Shown here in pieces: positions 42,817 through 51,436 of a DNA stretch of 64,000 nucleotides. The stretch spans positions 52,680 to 116,679 of the forward strand of contig CAKSTB010000006.1 of the NCBI GenBank assembly GCA_934490165.1. The letters are read 5' to 3'. The notes beneath the pieces were generated by a model, which searched no databases, was not told where the DNA came from, and saw nothing but the letters and a program-made list of their open reading frames with translations. The translations under genes and the position numbers were made by a program. Position 1 is the stretch's first letter. The number at the start of each line of letters is the position of its first letter. Source of the stretch: an uncultured Ruminiclostridium sp. (GTDB taxonomy: Bacteria > Bacillota > Clostridia > Oscillospirales > Ruminococcaceae).

Positions 42817-42990
42817 CCCGACTGTCCCACAAAGTCACGCAAACCTCTCAAAAGATCATAATTTGCCGTGCCCCACGAACACTATGTTTTATTGAGTTTC
42901 AGCCATTGTTTAACCCCGACCGTTCCGCAAAGTCACGCCAATCGCGAACCTTTCAAAAGGTCGGAATTTGCCGTGCCCCACGGGCACTAG
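42817..42990. repeat. repeat D, two direct units
   Basis: Unit a (42817-42892) and unit b (42915-42990) share CCCGAC, CAAAGTCACGC, CTCAAAAG/TTCAAAAG, AATTTGCCGTGCCCCACG and CACTA. Within each, short arms pair (for example GACCTTTCAAAAGGTC in unit b; GTGCCC/GGGCAC). Unit b runs into the stop codon of the cellulase gene. The core AATTTGCCG recalls repeat C. Confidence 0.75.
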
Positions 42991-44801
42991 TGGTTTTTGA
43001 GCCAGTTGCGTATCCATTTGCCGTTTTCGGTGAGATCGCTCTCGCTCCAGTTACCGTTTGCCGATGTACCCGGTCGCAGTACCGAGCAGGTTTCGTCCTT
43101 GTTGCACAAGCTCCAGTTGCAGTAGCTGATGCCGTTATTATCAAAATAGCTCAGCCACTTTTCGGTTTCGTTAAAGTCGTTTGCACCGCCGCCCGATGCG
43201 TCACAAGTACCAAATTCCGACACAAATACAGGCAGCCCCTGTGCCACGCAGTTCTCAACATTTGAGCGCAGACCTGCGTGAGTTGCCGCATAGAAGTGGA
43301 ACGCATACATTACATTCTTGAAGTCAAGCGGATCGGAAAGCGGCTTGTCGATCTCCTGACTCCATGTAGGTGTGCCGACAATAATTACAGAGTCGGGCGC
43401 ATTCTTGCGGATAACAGGTATCACCTTCTCTGCATAAGGCTTTATGTTGTCGCTCCATGATACTCCGCCGTTCGGCTCGTTACATATCTCATAGATAACA
43501 TTCGGATATTTTGCATATCTCTTTGACACCGTTTCAAAGAACGATATCGCCTCATCGGTATACTTTGACGGATCGCCCGGATTAAGAACGTGCCAGTCGA
43601 TGATAACATACATATCAAGCTTGATACATATGTCAACGCCCTGCTCGAGAAGCTCAAGGCTTCCGCTCTTGTTACCCATATAGCACTGTCCGTTGCCCCA
43701 TTCGTCAACATACATAGCCAGACGCACGACATTGGTATTCCAGTCGTCACGGAGCGTCCTGAATGCACTCTCGTTCACAAATTCAGGGAACCATGTAAGT
43801 CCGTGTGTGCTCATTCCCCTGAGCTGATAACCCTTGCCGCTCTTGTCGACAAGCTGTCCGTTCTTTACCGAAAGCTGACCGTGCTGAGAAACAGGCGTTG
43901 TACCCTTAGGGTCGCTCGGCGCGGGAGGAACTGTTGAAGCAGGCTTTCGAGTCGTTGCCGTATTATTATTGTTGTTATTGTTGTTATTGTTGTTATTATT
44001 TCCGCCGTTGTTTGCTGAACTTGTGCCGGCAGAGCTTCCGTTCACTGTCACTTTACCCTCATTCATAGAAGCGTTAGCCGCGTAGTTAAAGCCGAACGAA
44101 ACGCTTTTTCCCTTTTCTATTGTACCGTTGTAGCTCTCATTCTTAACCGTCATTTTATTACCTGAAATACTGAATATTCCGTTCCAGCTTGAAGAAAGCG
44201 TCATGCCGTCAGGCACTGTTATTTCCGCTGTCCAGCTGTTTACCGTATCGCCGCTATTTGTTATCACGATCTCATAACCGCCGCATTTCTTGCCGCCCTC
44301 TTCCCAATCGCTTGACTTGTTCCACTGAACGGTGAAATTGCTCTGTGAAACAGCAGGCTTGCTCTCAGTATCATTCTTTTTGGTCGTTGAAGACGCAGAA
44401 GTAACCGCCTTTGTCGTATCGGCAGGCTTTTCTGTATCGGCAGGCTTCTCTGTACCTGCCGGCTTTTCCGTATCGTCAGGCTTTTTTGTGACGGTGGGTT
44501 CTGATGTATCATCTGCTTTTGACGAAGCTTCCGTTTCGGAGGCGTTATCGGAAGTATCGGAAGATGTATCACTGTCATCTGACGAATTTTCGTCTGTCGA
44601 ATCCCCGGATGTATTATCGGAGGTGCCCTCTGAATTATCATCAACATCACTGCTTGTTTCATCGGTATCGGACACGCTGCTTTCCGTTATTGAATCAACG
44701 CCGATCGATGATAAAACACTTTCATCGAGTGTTGCACAGCCCGCCAATACAATCGCCGCCGTAAGTACCGCAATGGTACGCATTATTATAGATTTCTTCA
44801 T
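42987..44801 (-). CDS. secreted GH5 endoglucanase lipoprotein with CBM2-like module
   Basis: The 604-aa precursor has a lipoprotein signal (AVLTAAIVLAGC), an acidic Ser/Thr/Asp linker (25-100), TEKPA-type repeats (about 105-130), a cellulose-binding module of the CBM2 type (about 152-260; WNKSSDWEEG, GYEIVITNSGDTVNSWTAEI, SSSWNGIFSISGN), a run of 13 Asn, and a GH5 catalytic domain (about 305-604). Catalytic acid and nucleophile glutamates lie in YEICNEPNGG and FVSEFGTCDA. It would cut beta-1,4-glucan at the cell surface. AGAGGAAAT precedes the start. Confidence 0.92.
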   Translation of the reverse strand: MKKSIIMRTIAVLTAAIVLAGCATLDESVLSSIGVDSITESSVSDTDETSSDVDDNSEGTSDNTSGDSTDENSSDDSDTSSDTSDNASETEASSKADDTSEPTVTKKPDDTEKPAGTEKPADTEKPADTTKAVTSASSTTKKNDTESKPAVSQSNFTVQWNKSSDWEEGGKKCGGYEIVITNSGDTVNSWTAEITVPDGMTLSSSWNGIFSISGNKMTVKNESYNGTIEKGKSVSFGFNYAANASMNEGKVTVNGSSAGTSSANNGGNNNNNNNNNNNNNTATTRKPASTVPPAPSDPKGTTPVSQHGQLSVKNGQLVDKSGKGYQLRGMSTHGLTWFPEFVNESAFRTLRDDWNTNVVRLAMYVDEWGNGQCYMGNKSGSLELLEQGVDICIKLDMYVIIDWHVLNPGDPSKYTDEAISFFETVSKRYAKYPNVIYEICNEPNGGVSWSDNIKPYAEKVIPVIRKNAPDSVIIVGTPTWSQEIDKPLSDPLDFKNVMYAFHFYAATHAGLRSNVENCVAQGLPVFVSEFGTCDASGGGANDFNETEKWLSYFDNNGISYCNWSLCNKDETCSVLRPGTSANGNWSESDLTENGKWIRNWLKNH

Positions 44802-44825
44802 ATTTCCTCTTTCGGCTTGTGATAT

Positions 44826-44853
44826 TAAAACAGCCCTCACGAATGAGGGCTGT
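44826..44853 (-). terminator. terminator after the surface-protein gene
   Basis: Perfect 10-base arms ACAGCCCTCA and TGAGGGCTGT with a CGAA loop, followed on the minus strand by TTTTAATA. It separates the surface-protein gene from the cellulase gene. Confidence 0.8.
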
Positions 44854-44879
44854 CATTATTAGCTAATCTCCGTTAAAGA

Positions 44880-45752
44880 TTACTTTCTCTTCTTAGCAAC
44901 TACTACTGCGCCTGCTGCGAGAACTGCAACACCTGCAACTACTGCAATACCTTCAACGCCTGTATTTGTGCTGGGCTTTGTAGAATCGCCTGTTGTAGGA
45001 GCATCTGTAGCGGGAGCATCTGTAGCGGGAGCTTCTGTTGCAGGAGCATCTGTAGCGGGGGCTTCTGTTGCAGGAGCATCTGTAGCGGGAGCTTCTGTGT
45101 CAGAAACGGGTGCCTTATCATAGCCTGTTACATCAAATGTAACTTCAATATCACTTGCAAAGTTGCCTGCCTTGTCATCAAGGATCTCAGCGTCAGTTGA
45201 CCATGTGTTGATGATCGGAACGCCTGCTAAGCCTGCTACGACTGCATCCTTGTTATCAGCACAGTTTGCATCGGGCTTTGATGTATCTAAGTCAGCGATG
45301 TCGTTATCTTCAACATAGTCGTATGAAACGGGAGCAGTAAGCATTTCCGTACCTGAGAACTTGATGCTTGTAAGTGTGATAACAAGATCAGGGTGATCTT
45401 CAACAACGATGTTTGTATAAAGCTTAAGAACATTGAAGCCTGTAGCTATATTGTCGCCACGATCCTTGCCCTCAATGCCTGTCAGCTTTGCTGTATATGT
45501 ACCGTCCTTGTCGATTGTTACATCTTCAAATGAACCGGGACGTGCAAAGTACTCATCGCCTACAGCCTCGCCGCTGCCTTCTTCAGCGTCTGTGTCGCAA
45601 ACATAGATCTTGCTCTGCTCAAGGTTGTTTCTGAACAGCCAGTTAGCTGTCTGGAAACCAAGACCTGCCTTTTCAGCACCTGCTGCTACTACTAATGTAG
45701 ATGCTACTGCAGCTGCTACCGCACTTGCGGATAATACCTTTAATAACTTCAT
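44880..45752 (-). CDS. secreted surface protein with Pro-Ala-Thr repeat stalk
   Basis: The 290-aa precursor has a signal peptide (VLSASAVAAAVASTLVVAAG, cleavage after about residue 27), a beta-rich extracellular domain (30-215), a stalk of repeated EAPATDAPAT-type units (about 220-255), then STNTGVEG, one membrane helix and KKRK. The end resembles a sortase-type sorting signal, but without a canonical LPxTG. Ligand unknown; the adjacent cellulase suggests a carbohydrate link. GGAGGT precedes the start. Confidence 0.75.
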   Translation of the reverse strand: MKLLKVLSASAVAAAVASTLVVAAGAEKAGLGFQTANWLFRNNLEQSKIYVCDTDAEEGSGEAVGDEYFARPGSFEDVTIDKDGTYTAKLTGIEGKDRGDNIATGFNVLKLYTNIVVEDHPDLVITLTSIKFSGTEMLTAPVSYDYVEDNDIADLDTSKPDANCADNKDAVVAGLAGVPIINTWSTDAEILDDKAGNFASDIEVTFDVTGYDKAPVSDTEAPATDAPATEAPATDAPATEAPATDAPATDAPTTGDSTKPSTNTGVEGIAVVAGVAVLAAGAVVVAKKRK

Positions 45753-45834
45753 TTTAATTACCTCCAAACAAATTGTATATGTTTCGTTCTTATGAGCGCT
45801 GACTAAAACGTCTACAGCTTTCTCAATTAAACTA

Positions 45835-45863
45835 ATTATAACCTCTGCCAGTCAAAAAATCAA
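45835..45863 (-). promoter_or_regulatory. promoter of the surface-protein gene
   Basis: On the minus strand TTGATT (45858-45863), 17 bases, TATAAT (45835-45840), giving a leader of about 75 bases. Confidence 0.7.
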
Positions 45864-45971
45864 TCTGCATTTTTCACACATTTACCACACAACTTTTAGT
45901 TAATTTGTACAATTAGGTTATTAAGTTAAACCGTAAGCCACTCTCAATTGTCACCCATTTGTGCAGTTTAG

Positions 45972-46000
45972 TTGACACTGACGGCAGGCGGTGGTATCCT
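45972..46000 (+). promoter_or_regulatory. promoter of bioY
   Basis: TTGACA (45972-45977), 17 bases, TATCCT (45995-46000). I looked for a BirA box in the divergent gap and found no convincing one. Confidence 0.65.
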
Positions 46001-46039
46001 GTTATAGTCAATTCGACACAAGGAAAGGAAACAAAAAAT

Positions 46040-46603
46040 ATGAACAGACAGAAAATCACAACCATCGTACTATGCGCGCTCTTTGCGGCGATCACGGCTA
46101 TACTTTCGCAGATAGCGATACCGATGCCCTCCGGCGTACCGGTTACACTACAGACATTTGCGGTAGCTCTCTGCGGCTTTTATCTCTGCACGGCAAGAGC
46201 AACCGTTTCAACGCTCGTATACGTTCTGCTCGGTGCGGTAGGCGTTCCGGTATTCAGCGGCTTCAAAGGCGGAATCGCATCAATAGTCGGTCCTACAGGC
46301 GGATTTATTATCGGCTTTATCGCTATGGCGGCTATCAGCGGAATTGCATTCAGAAATATGCCCGAAAAGTTCCGTGTACCGCTGAGAATAGCAATGGGCA
46401 TCCTTGGTGTTGCCGCTTGCCATATCTGCGGATTTGTACAGTATGCGCTTGTAGCGGGCAAGGACTTATTATCGAGCTTCCTGCTCGTATCCGCTCCCTA
46501 TCTTATAAAGGATATAGTCAGCGTAGTACTCGCATACTTTGCCGCTCTCGCAATCTCAAAGGCTTTGAAAAGAACAGGCTTTGCACCCAGCGAACAGGCG
46601 TAA
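46040..46603 (+). CDS. bioY: biotin transporter BioY (ECF S component)
   Basis: The 187-aa membrane protein has six helices and the BioY signatures IAIPMPSGVPVTLQTFAVAL, YVLLGAVGVPVFSGFKGGIA and GPTGGFIIGFI. It binds biotin outside the cell and passes it inward with the shared ECF energizing module, which is not encoded here. The start at 46040 follows AGGAAAGGAA. It is a single-gene unit ending at a terminator. Confidence 0.95.
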   Translation: MNRQKITTIVLCALFAAITAILSQIAIPMPSGVPVTLQTFAVALCGFYLCTARATVSTLVYVLLGAVGVPVFSGFKGGIASIVGPTGGFIIGFIAMAAISGIAFRNMPEKFRVPLRIAMGILGVAACHICGFVQYALVAGKDLLSSFLLVSAPYLIKDIVSVVLAYFAALAISKALKRTGFAPSEQA

Positions 46604-46629
46604 TTATTTATAATTTCAGAAATATTAAA

Positions 46630-46656
46630 GGCAGTGCCGGGCGGTACTGTCTTTTT
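46630..46656 (+). terminator. terminator after bioY
   Basis: Arms GGCAGTGCC and GGTACTGTC (two G-T pairs) with a GGGC loop, then five T. Confidence 0.75.
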
Positions 46657-46830
46657 GTTTTTGTAATAACAACATACAGAAAACACTAATTTACCTCTTT
46701 CTCAAAAATTGAAATGCTGTCACTTAACTCATTCAAGCAATTAGTAGTACGGCAGTTCTGTTACAGGTCGTGGTTGCTCAATCCAATATAAAGCTCAATA
46801 GCATAATAATAAGAGTAATGGTTTAGCCAA

Positions 46831-47145
46831 GCACCATATCTTGCCTCCCCTCGAAAAAGGGGAGGTGGATTGACGGCAAGGCGCAAAGTTTAATTCAGCA
46901 GTATTTTTTTACGATATATCTGACTTTTTGAAATCGCCAAGCTAATCTGCCGTCAAGACGGTGGGGATTGAAATTGATAGGAGCACTATCCTTAAAACTT
47001 CTAAGCACACACAATCCCCTCCGTCACGGCTCGAAATTGTTTCATTAATTATAAAGGTCGTATTATCTGAATACTGTACCGCAATTCCAAAACTTACGTC
47101 AGCCGTGCCACCTCCCCTTTTTCGAGGGGAGGCAAGAGACATGGT
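46831..47145. repeat. structured repeat B, two copies facing each other
   Basis: Copy 3 (plus, from 46831) and copy 2 (minus, from 47145) begin with the same GCACCAT and TTGCCTCCCCTCG hairpin, so the 315-bp block has terminal inverted repeats. Copy 3 has arms TTGACGGCA/TGCCGTCAA (46870 and 46948); copy 2 has CACGGCT/AGCCGTG as in copy 1 at 32.5 kb. They share the centre: GGTGGGGATTG pairs with CAATCCCCTCC around a GATAG/CTATC hairpin. No transposase is inside, so it resembles a MITE. Confidence 0.8.
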
Positions 47146-47244
47146 GCAAGACGAAAGCTTGTGACAGTTTATAACAATTGTAAAAATGACAAGGTTCAGC
47201 GTAAAGTTGAATTACGAATAATATGAAAGGTGTTTAAAACACGA

Positions 47245-47283
47245 AACGGCAGATACGCTTTCGCATATCTGCCGTAATTCGTT
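47245..47283. repeat. isolated long hairpin in the bioY-MATE gap
   Basis: Arms ACGGCAGATA and TATCTGCCGT (extended by C-GC/GC-A) around a short loop, flanked by ACGAA/TTCGT. It belongs to no gene I can see. The remainder of the gap 46657-47389 is repeat B, AT-rich DNA and a repeat C-like piece. Confidence 0.6.
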
Positions 47284-47350
47284 TATAAAATTTACGCTAC
47301 CGTTTATTCCCGCCGTTTAGCCAAGTTAAGCATAACAATATTGTTGCAAA

Positions 47351-47388
47351 AGGCGGAATTTGAAGCGGCGGCACGCCGCCCGCCCGCC
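47351..47388. repeat. repeat C-like palindrome before the MATE promoter
   Basis: GGCGGAATTTGAAGCGGCGG followed by CACGCCGCCCGCCCGCC: the same GGCGAATTTG ... GCCGCCCGCC order as in repeat C, with the hairpin GGCGGC/GCCGCC. Confidence 0.65.
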
Positions 47389-47389
47389 T

Positions 47390-47418
47390 TTGACTTTTCT
47401 CTCATTAAGTGCTATACT
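47390..47418 (+). promoter_or_regulatory. promoter of the MATE exporter gene
   Basis: TTGACT (47390-47395), 17 bases, TATACT (47413-47418). Confidence 0.75.
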
Positions 47419-47457
47419 CTCTTACAGATATAAAGACAAAACACGGAGATACTTTAA

Positions 47458-48816
47458 ATGGATAATAAATACGAAGAGCGGCTCGGCACAGCGCCGATGC
47501 TGCCGCTGATACTGAAAATGGCTCTGCCCGGCTTTGCGGCACAGCTTATAAATCTGCTCTACAGCATAGTTGACAGGATCTTCATCGGTCACATTGACCT
47601 TATCGGAACGGACGCACTCGCAGGTATCGGCGTTACAAGCTCGATAATCATTCTGATATCGGCATTTTCACAGATAGTCGGCGGTGGCGGCGCTCCGCTT
47701 GCTTCAATAGCGCTCGGCAAGGGCGACCGCGAAAGAGCGCACAGGATACTCGGCAACGGCTTTTCGCTCCTTATACTGTTCGCAGTCGTAACATCGGGCA
47801 TAACCTATATCTTTATGGATCCTCTGCTCCGCCTTATCGGCGCAAGTGATACCACGATCGGCTATGCCACGGACTACCTCTCGGTATATCTCACAGGCAC
47901 ACTGTTTGTAATGTTCGCCACAGGACTTAATTCTTTTATCAACGCACAGGGCAGACCGGGCATATCTATGATAGCCGTGATAATCGGTGCAGTGCTCAAC
48001 ATCGGACTTGACCCATTGTTCATCTATGCGTTCGGTATGGGTGTCACAGGCGCGGCTCTTGCAACCGTGATATCGCAGGCGGTAAGCGCAATTGTGATAG
48101 TCGGCTTTCTTGTATCCGGCAAAGCGACTTTGAAAATAAAGCCGAAATATCTTAAGCCCGATATAAAGATAATCGGCTCGCTGTTCGCTCTTGGCATCGC
48201 CCCGTTTATAATGGCAAGTACGGAAAGTCTTGTCGGCTTCGTGCTCAACGGCTCGCTGAGCAAATACGGCGATATATACGTCAGCACCCTTACGGTAATG
48301 CAGAGTGCAATGCAGTTTGCCGCCGTACCTCTGAGCGGCTTTGCGCAGGGCTTTGTTCCGATAGTCAGCTACAATTACGGCAAGGGCAACACAGACCGTG
48401 TCCGCCTCTGCTTTAAATATTCCGTGATAATTATGTTCTCATTCTTCGCCCTGACTAACCTGTTTATGATCACCTTCCCCGAATTTGTCGCAGGAATGTT
48501 CACAGACGATACCGCACTTATAAAAACAGTCGGCAGAATGATGCCGCTGTTCCTTACAGGTATGACGATATTCGGACTTCAGCGTACCTGCCAGAGTATG
48601 TTTGTTGCTCTCGGTCAGGCTAAAATTTCACTGTTCATAGCCCTTCTGCGTAAAGTTATACTGCTTATCCCTCTTGCCCTTCTCCTCCCGACTTTCTTCG
48701 GTGTGGAGGGCGTATACATTGCCGAGTCGGTAGCCGATGCGACCTCGGCGATCTGCTGTACAACCATTTTCGCTGTTACATTCCCGAAGATACTTAAAAA
48801 GCGTGAGCAGACGTAA
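47458..48816 (+). CDS. MATE family multidrug/Na+ exporter
   Basis: The 452-aa protein has twelve membrane helices in two similar halves. Family segments include MALPGFAAQLINLLYSIVDR, IFIGHIDLIGTDALAGIGVT and, in the second half, PLSGFAQGFVPIVSYNYGKG. Such exporters expel drugs or metabolites in exchange for Na+ or H+. GGAGATAC precedes the start. The substrate cannot be inferred. Confidence 0.93.
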   Translation: MDNKYEERLGTAPMLPLILKMALPGFAAQLINLLYSIVDRIFIGHIDLIGTDALAGIGVTSSIIILISAFSQIVGGGGAPLASIALGKGDRERAHRILGNGFSLLILFAVVTSGITYIFMDPLLRLIGASDTTIGYATDYLSVYLTGTLFVMFATGLNSFINAQGRPGISMIAVIIGAVLNIGLDPLFIYAFGMGVTGAALATVISQAVSAIVIVGFLVSGKATLKIKPKYLKPDIKIIGSLFALGIAPFIMASTESLVGFVLNGSLSKYGDIYVSTLTVMQSAMQFAAVPLSGFAQGFVPIVSYNYGKGNTDRVRLCFKYSVIIMFSFFALTNLFMITFPEFVAGMFTDDTALIKTVGRMMPLFLTGMTIFGLQRTCQSMFVALGQAKISLFIALLRKVILLIPLALLLPTFFGVEGVYIAESVADATSAICCTTIFAVTFPKILKKREQT

Positions 48817-48822
48817 ATAAGA

Positions 48823-48860
48823 AAACGGCGGTCACAGGACTTTTCCCGTGACCGCTTTTG
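48823..48860. terminator. bidirectional terminator between MATE and phosphotransferase genes
   Basis: Arms GCGGTCAC (48828-48835) and GTGACCGC (48848-48855), with AAAA before and TTTTG after; the genes converge here. Confidence 0.8.
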
Positions 48861-48862
48861 CT

Positions 48863-49822
48863 TTACATTCGTTTAAGTACTTCAACTTCTTTATCAAACT
48901 CACCGTCGACCCACGAATAAAGGTTCTTATCCTCATATTCGCGATACACCTTTTCAACTATCATACCGAGCCGTTGCCACACCTTATATATCTGTATGCG
49001 GATAAGCTCATCTTTGTCGAACTCGGTCTTGCCGTACCCTCTCAGAAAATCCGCATTGATTTCCCCGAAGTCGTGAAAATCATGGCTCATAAGCGGATCT
49101 CCGTAAAGTATCGCCGCAAAGTCGATTATTCCCGAAAACTCACCGTCTTTCACCATAACGTTTCCGTTCCATGTGTCGGTATGTATAAGGCACGGCTTAT
49201 CCGCCGTATCAAGCTGTGCGCGGAATTTACCGATAAGCTTCATCAGCTCATCATGTGATATGCTTTTCAGCGCTCCGCCTTTTTGCTCTAAATCGGCAAG
49301 CAGCTTTTCAAAAAGCAATATCACAAAATCGGAATTTCTATTGCAAAAACTCTCGGCAATACCCGGTATTCCGAAACACCGGGCAGGCATATCCGTTATC
49401 TGCCTTGTAAGTCTGCCGACCTCATATTTTATATTGCCGTACTGCTCTGCGGTCAATCCCTCTGTATCATTCAGCGGTTTGCCGTCTATAAAACTCATGA
49501 AGAAATACGGTACATCGCAGATTTCCCCGCTTTCATCATAGAAAAGCAGTTCGGGCATAGCTATGTCTGTTTTTCCGCCTATCAATTTCAGCATCTCCGC
49601 TTCGGTCGCAATATATGCCGTTTCGTGCCACATCACTTTAACGTTGCTCTTTGTCCCGACCTTAAGCACGACCTTATTCTTGCCGCTGTCTATAAGATAA
49701 ACACTGCTGCAAAATCCTCCCGACAAAGCACTGATTTTGATTTCACCGCTGTCGGAAAACGCCCTTCGGTACATCTTCTCAATTTCACTGTTGCCGAGCC
49801 TGTATTTTGTTACTGCGTTCAT
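48863..49822 (-). CDS. aminoglycoside phosphotransferase-family kinase
   Basis: The 319-aa protein has the kinase-like fold: KVVLKVGTKSN (lysine for ATP), the catalytic loop LIHTDTWNGNVMV (H-x-D-x4-N) and GIIDFAAILYGDPLMSHDF (metal-binding Asp). Family members phosphorylate antibiotics or small metabolites; nothing points to real aminoglycoside resistance. The ATG at 49820-49822 overlaps the cdd stop (ATGA), so the two are cotranslated. Confidence 0.85.
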   Translation of the reverse strand: MNAVTKYRLGNSEIEKMYRRAFSDSGEIKISALSGGFCSSVYLIDSGKNKVVLKVGTKSNVKVMWHETAYIATEAEMLKLIGGKTDIAMPELLFYDESGEICDVPYFFMSFIDGKPLNDTEGLTAEQYGNIKYEVGRLTRQITDMPARCFGIPGIAESFCNRNSDFVILLFEKLLADLEQKGGALKSISHDELMKLIGKFRAQLDTADKPCLIHTDTWNGNVMVKDGEFSGIIDFAAILYGDPLMSHDFHDFGEINADFLRGYGKTEFDKDELIRIQIYKVWQRLGMIVEKVYREYEDKNLYSWVDGEFDKEVEVLKRM

Positions 49823-50214
49823 TTTATCCACCACTCAGGTGTCAGCTCTCCGAGCGTTATCACCTTATCGTTTTCATAGTCGAGCATTATCTCAATATTT
49901 TTATATTCGCCTGCCATAAGCTGTACCATAAGCTCCCTGCACGCTCCGCACGGCGCACCCGTCTTTCCGTCCGGCATTATCGCAAGCACCCTGCTGATTT
50001 TGTCGTCACCGTTTGTTATCATATTGAATATGGCGTTTCTCTCCGCACATATTCCGAGAGTGGAACAAGTGTCTATGCACACTCCGGTATAGATTTTGCC
50101 CGAAGCCGACAGCACAGCGGCGGCTACTCCTCCTGCGGAAATATATCCGTTTATATCTCTGCTGTTCTGCACCGATTTAGCCCTTGCGTACATTTCATTC
50201 CATATCTTGTCCAT
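49819..50214 (-). CDS. cdd: cytidine deaminase
   Basis: The 131-aa enzyme has the zinc motifs CAERNAIFNMI (C-A-E) and PCGACRELM (PCxxC) and the substrate strand ISAGGVAAAVLSASG. It deaminates cytidine or deoxycytidine to uridines; a blasticidin-deaminase-like specificity cannot be excluded. The good promoter upstream drives cdd and the phosphotransferase gene. Confidence 0.9.
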   Translation of the reverse strand: MDKIWNEMYARAKSVQNSRDINGYISAGGVAAAVLSASGKIYTGVCIDTCSTLGICAERNAIFNMITNGDDKISRVLAIMPDGKTGAPCGACRELMVQLMAGEYKNIEIMLDYENDKVITLGELTPEWWIK

Positions 50215-50258
50215 TTTTTATCTCCGTGTTGATTAAAGTAAATCTGCGATTTTTTTCA

Positions 50259-50287
50259 AGTATAGCATTAACATCTTTTTTAGTCAA
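50259..50287 (-). promoter_or_regulatory. promoter of the cdd operon
   Basis: On the minus strand TTGACT (50282-50287), 17 bases, TATACT (50259-50264). Confidence 0.8.
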
Positions 50288-50309
50288 GCAACCGTAAATT
50301 GTATTTTTA

Positions 50310-50346
50310 ACACCGCCTGCACATTTTCCGTGCAGGCGGTGTTTTT
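50310..50346. terminator. strong hairpin at the end of the ECF/ABC operon
   Basis: Arms ACACCGCCTGCAC (50310-50322) and GTGCAGGCGGTGT (50330-50342) with a 7-base loop. The T-run lies on the plus side (GTGTTTTTAT); the minus side, where the operon ends, has only TTAAAAAT. Confidence 0.65.
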
Positions 50347-50350
50347 ATGT

Positions 50351-51424
50351 TTATTTATTGAATATCAGAATTTTTTGTTTTTCTATATCAAATACAGCCA
50401 TACTCTCCTCGCTTGTATCCTCATTTGTGAGTATGAGCCACTTTTCACTTGCATTATGAATACCCGAATATCCGTCCGCCGTCTTTTCTCCTTTTGCTTC
50501 AATATCACTCGTTTTATAGAGCGAATTTTCGCTTATATAATAAAAACTGCCATCCGCATATGTAACATCATCTATGTATTCGGGCACGTTTTTAACATAT
50601 TCCCCGAGCTTTATAACGACCTGTCCGTCTGTACTGCTGTAGCCTATGATAATATCATCACTGCACACCTGACAGGAAGAAGCCGCAAGTGGCGATGTAT
50701 CACTTATTGTCTTATCAACGGACAGATCACTTTCACTTATACGGACTATCCCATCGTCCCCCTGAACGTATATGTAATTATCATAAATACCCACATAGTC
50801 GCTGTAGCTTTTATCGTATACTGTCTGCCTTATCCCGGTCAGCGGATCAAGTCTTATCGGTCGGCGTTCATGATCATAGCCGTAGATATATCCCTTATGA
50901 GCGTAGAAATTGCTGAAATCATCAAACGCCGCATAAGTGTCTTCGTTTATAAGCGGCTCGCCGTTTTTAATATCCGTGTTATTTTCATTATACTGCTTTA
51001 TTCTGACAGTATGCTTTACCTCGCCCGCAAAATTCAGATAGTACACAGTCGAATATGATATATCGCCGTCATAGCAGTCACGGTTTTTCGCTCCCTCCTG
51101 CGACATCATTATAAATCCTGCGGGGATAACGCCATAGCTTGTCGCAGGCACACCGCTGTTGTAAATGTTAAGTGCTGTATCGGTTACCTGCTCATAATCG
51201 ATCACTTTCGTTACCGTGAGTGCTTTTGTGTCATACTCCCATATGCCCGGGTGTTCCGAATAATCCGGGGTATAAAAGCAATCCCCCTGCGTTTTTACGA
51301 AAAACGGATTTGTGTTTCCCGTGGTTTCATAAAACGTGCAGTCAAAGCTGTCCGCACAGCCCGACATACAAAGTGCGGTAACTATTGCCGCCGCAATTAC
51401 TGCTGTTATTCTTCGTCCTTTCAT
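50351..51424 (-). CDS. lipoprotein with beta-propeller-like repeats
   Basis: The 357-aa precursor has a lipoprotein signal (AAAIVTALCMSGC at about 22). The mature part is a chain of short beta repeats with phrases such as YLNFAGEVKHTVR, AHKGYIYGYDHERRPIRLDP and GIYDNYIYVQGDDGIVRIS, as in DUF5050-like propellers. Its ligand is unknown. It is the last gene of a six-gene operon headed by an ECF sigma gene and including an ABC-2 transporter, so it may be a surface sensor or an accessory protein. Confidence 0.7.
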   Translation of the reverse strand: MKGRRITAVIAAAIVTALCMSGCADSFDCTFYETTGNTNPFFVKTQGDCFYTPDYSEHPGIWEYDTKALTVTKVIDYEQVTDTALNIYNSGVPATSYGVIPAGFIMMSQEGAKNRDCYDGDISYSTVYYLNFAGEVKHTVRIKQYNENNTDIKNGEPLINEDTYAAFDDFSNFYAHKGYIYGYDHERRPIRLDPLTGIRQTVYDKSYSDYVGIYDNYIYVQGDDGIVRISESDLSVDKTISDTSPLAASSCQVCSDDIIIGYSSTDGQVVIKLGEYVKNVPEYIDDVTYADGSFYYISENSLYKTSDIEAKGEKTADGYSGIHNASEKWLILTNEDTSEESMAVFDIEKQKILIFNK

Positions 51425-51436
51425 AATACCTCCACA

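Noticed and set aside
44332..44862. A 176-codon plus-strand frame in the cellulase region
   Set aside because: It is the antisense shadow of the Ser/Asp/Thr-rich linker.
45898..46039. BirA operator before bioY
   Set aside because: GGTT and AACC half-sites occur (around 45915-45932) but not with the expected arm sequence or spacing.
48863..49822. Aminoglycoside resistance gene
   Set aside because: Only the general kinase motifs are visible; the gene is in a housekeeping-like operon with cdd and lacks similarity I can tie to known resistance enzymes.
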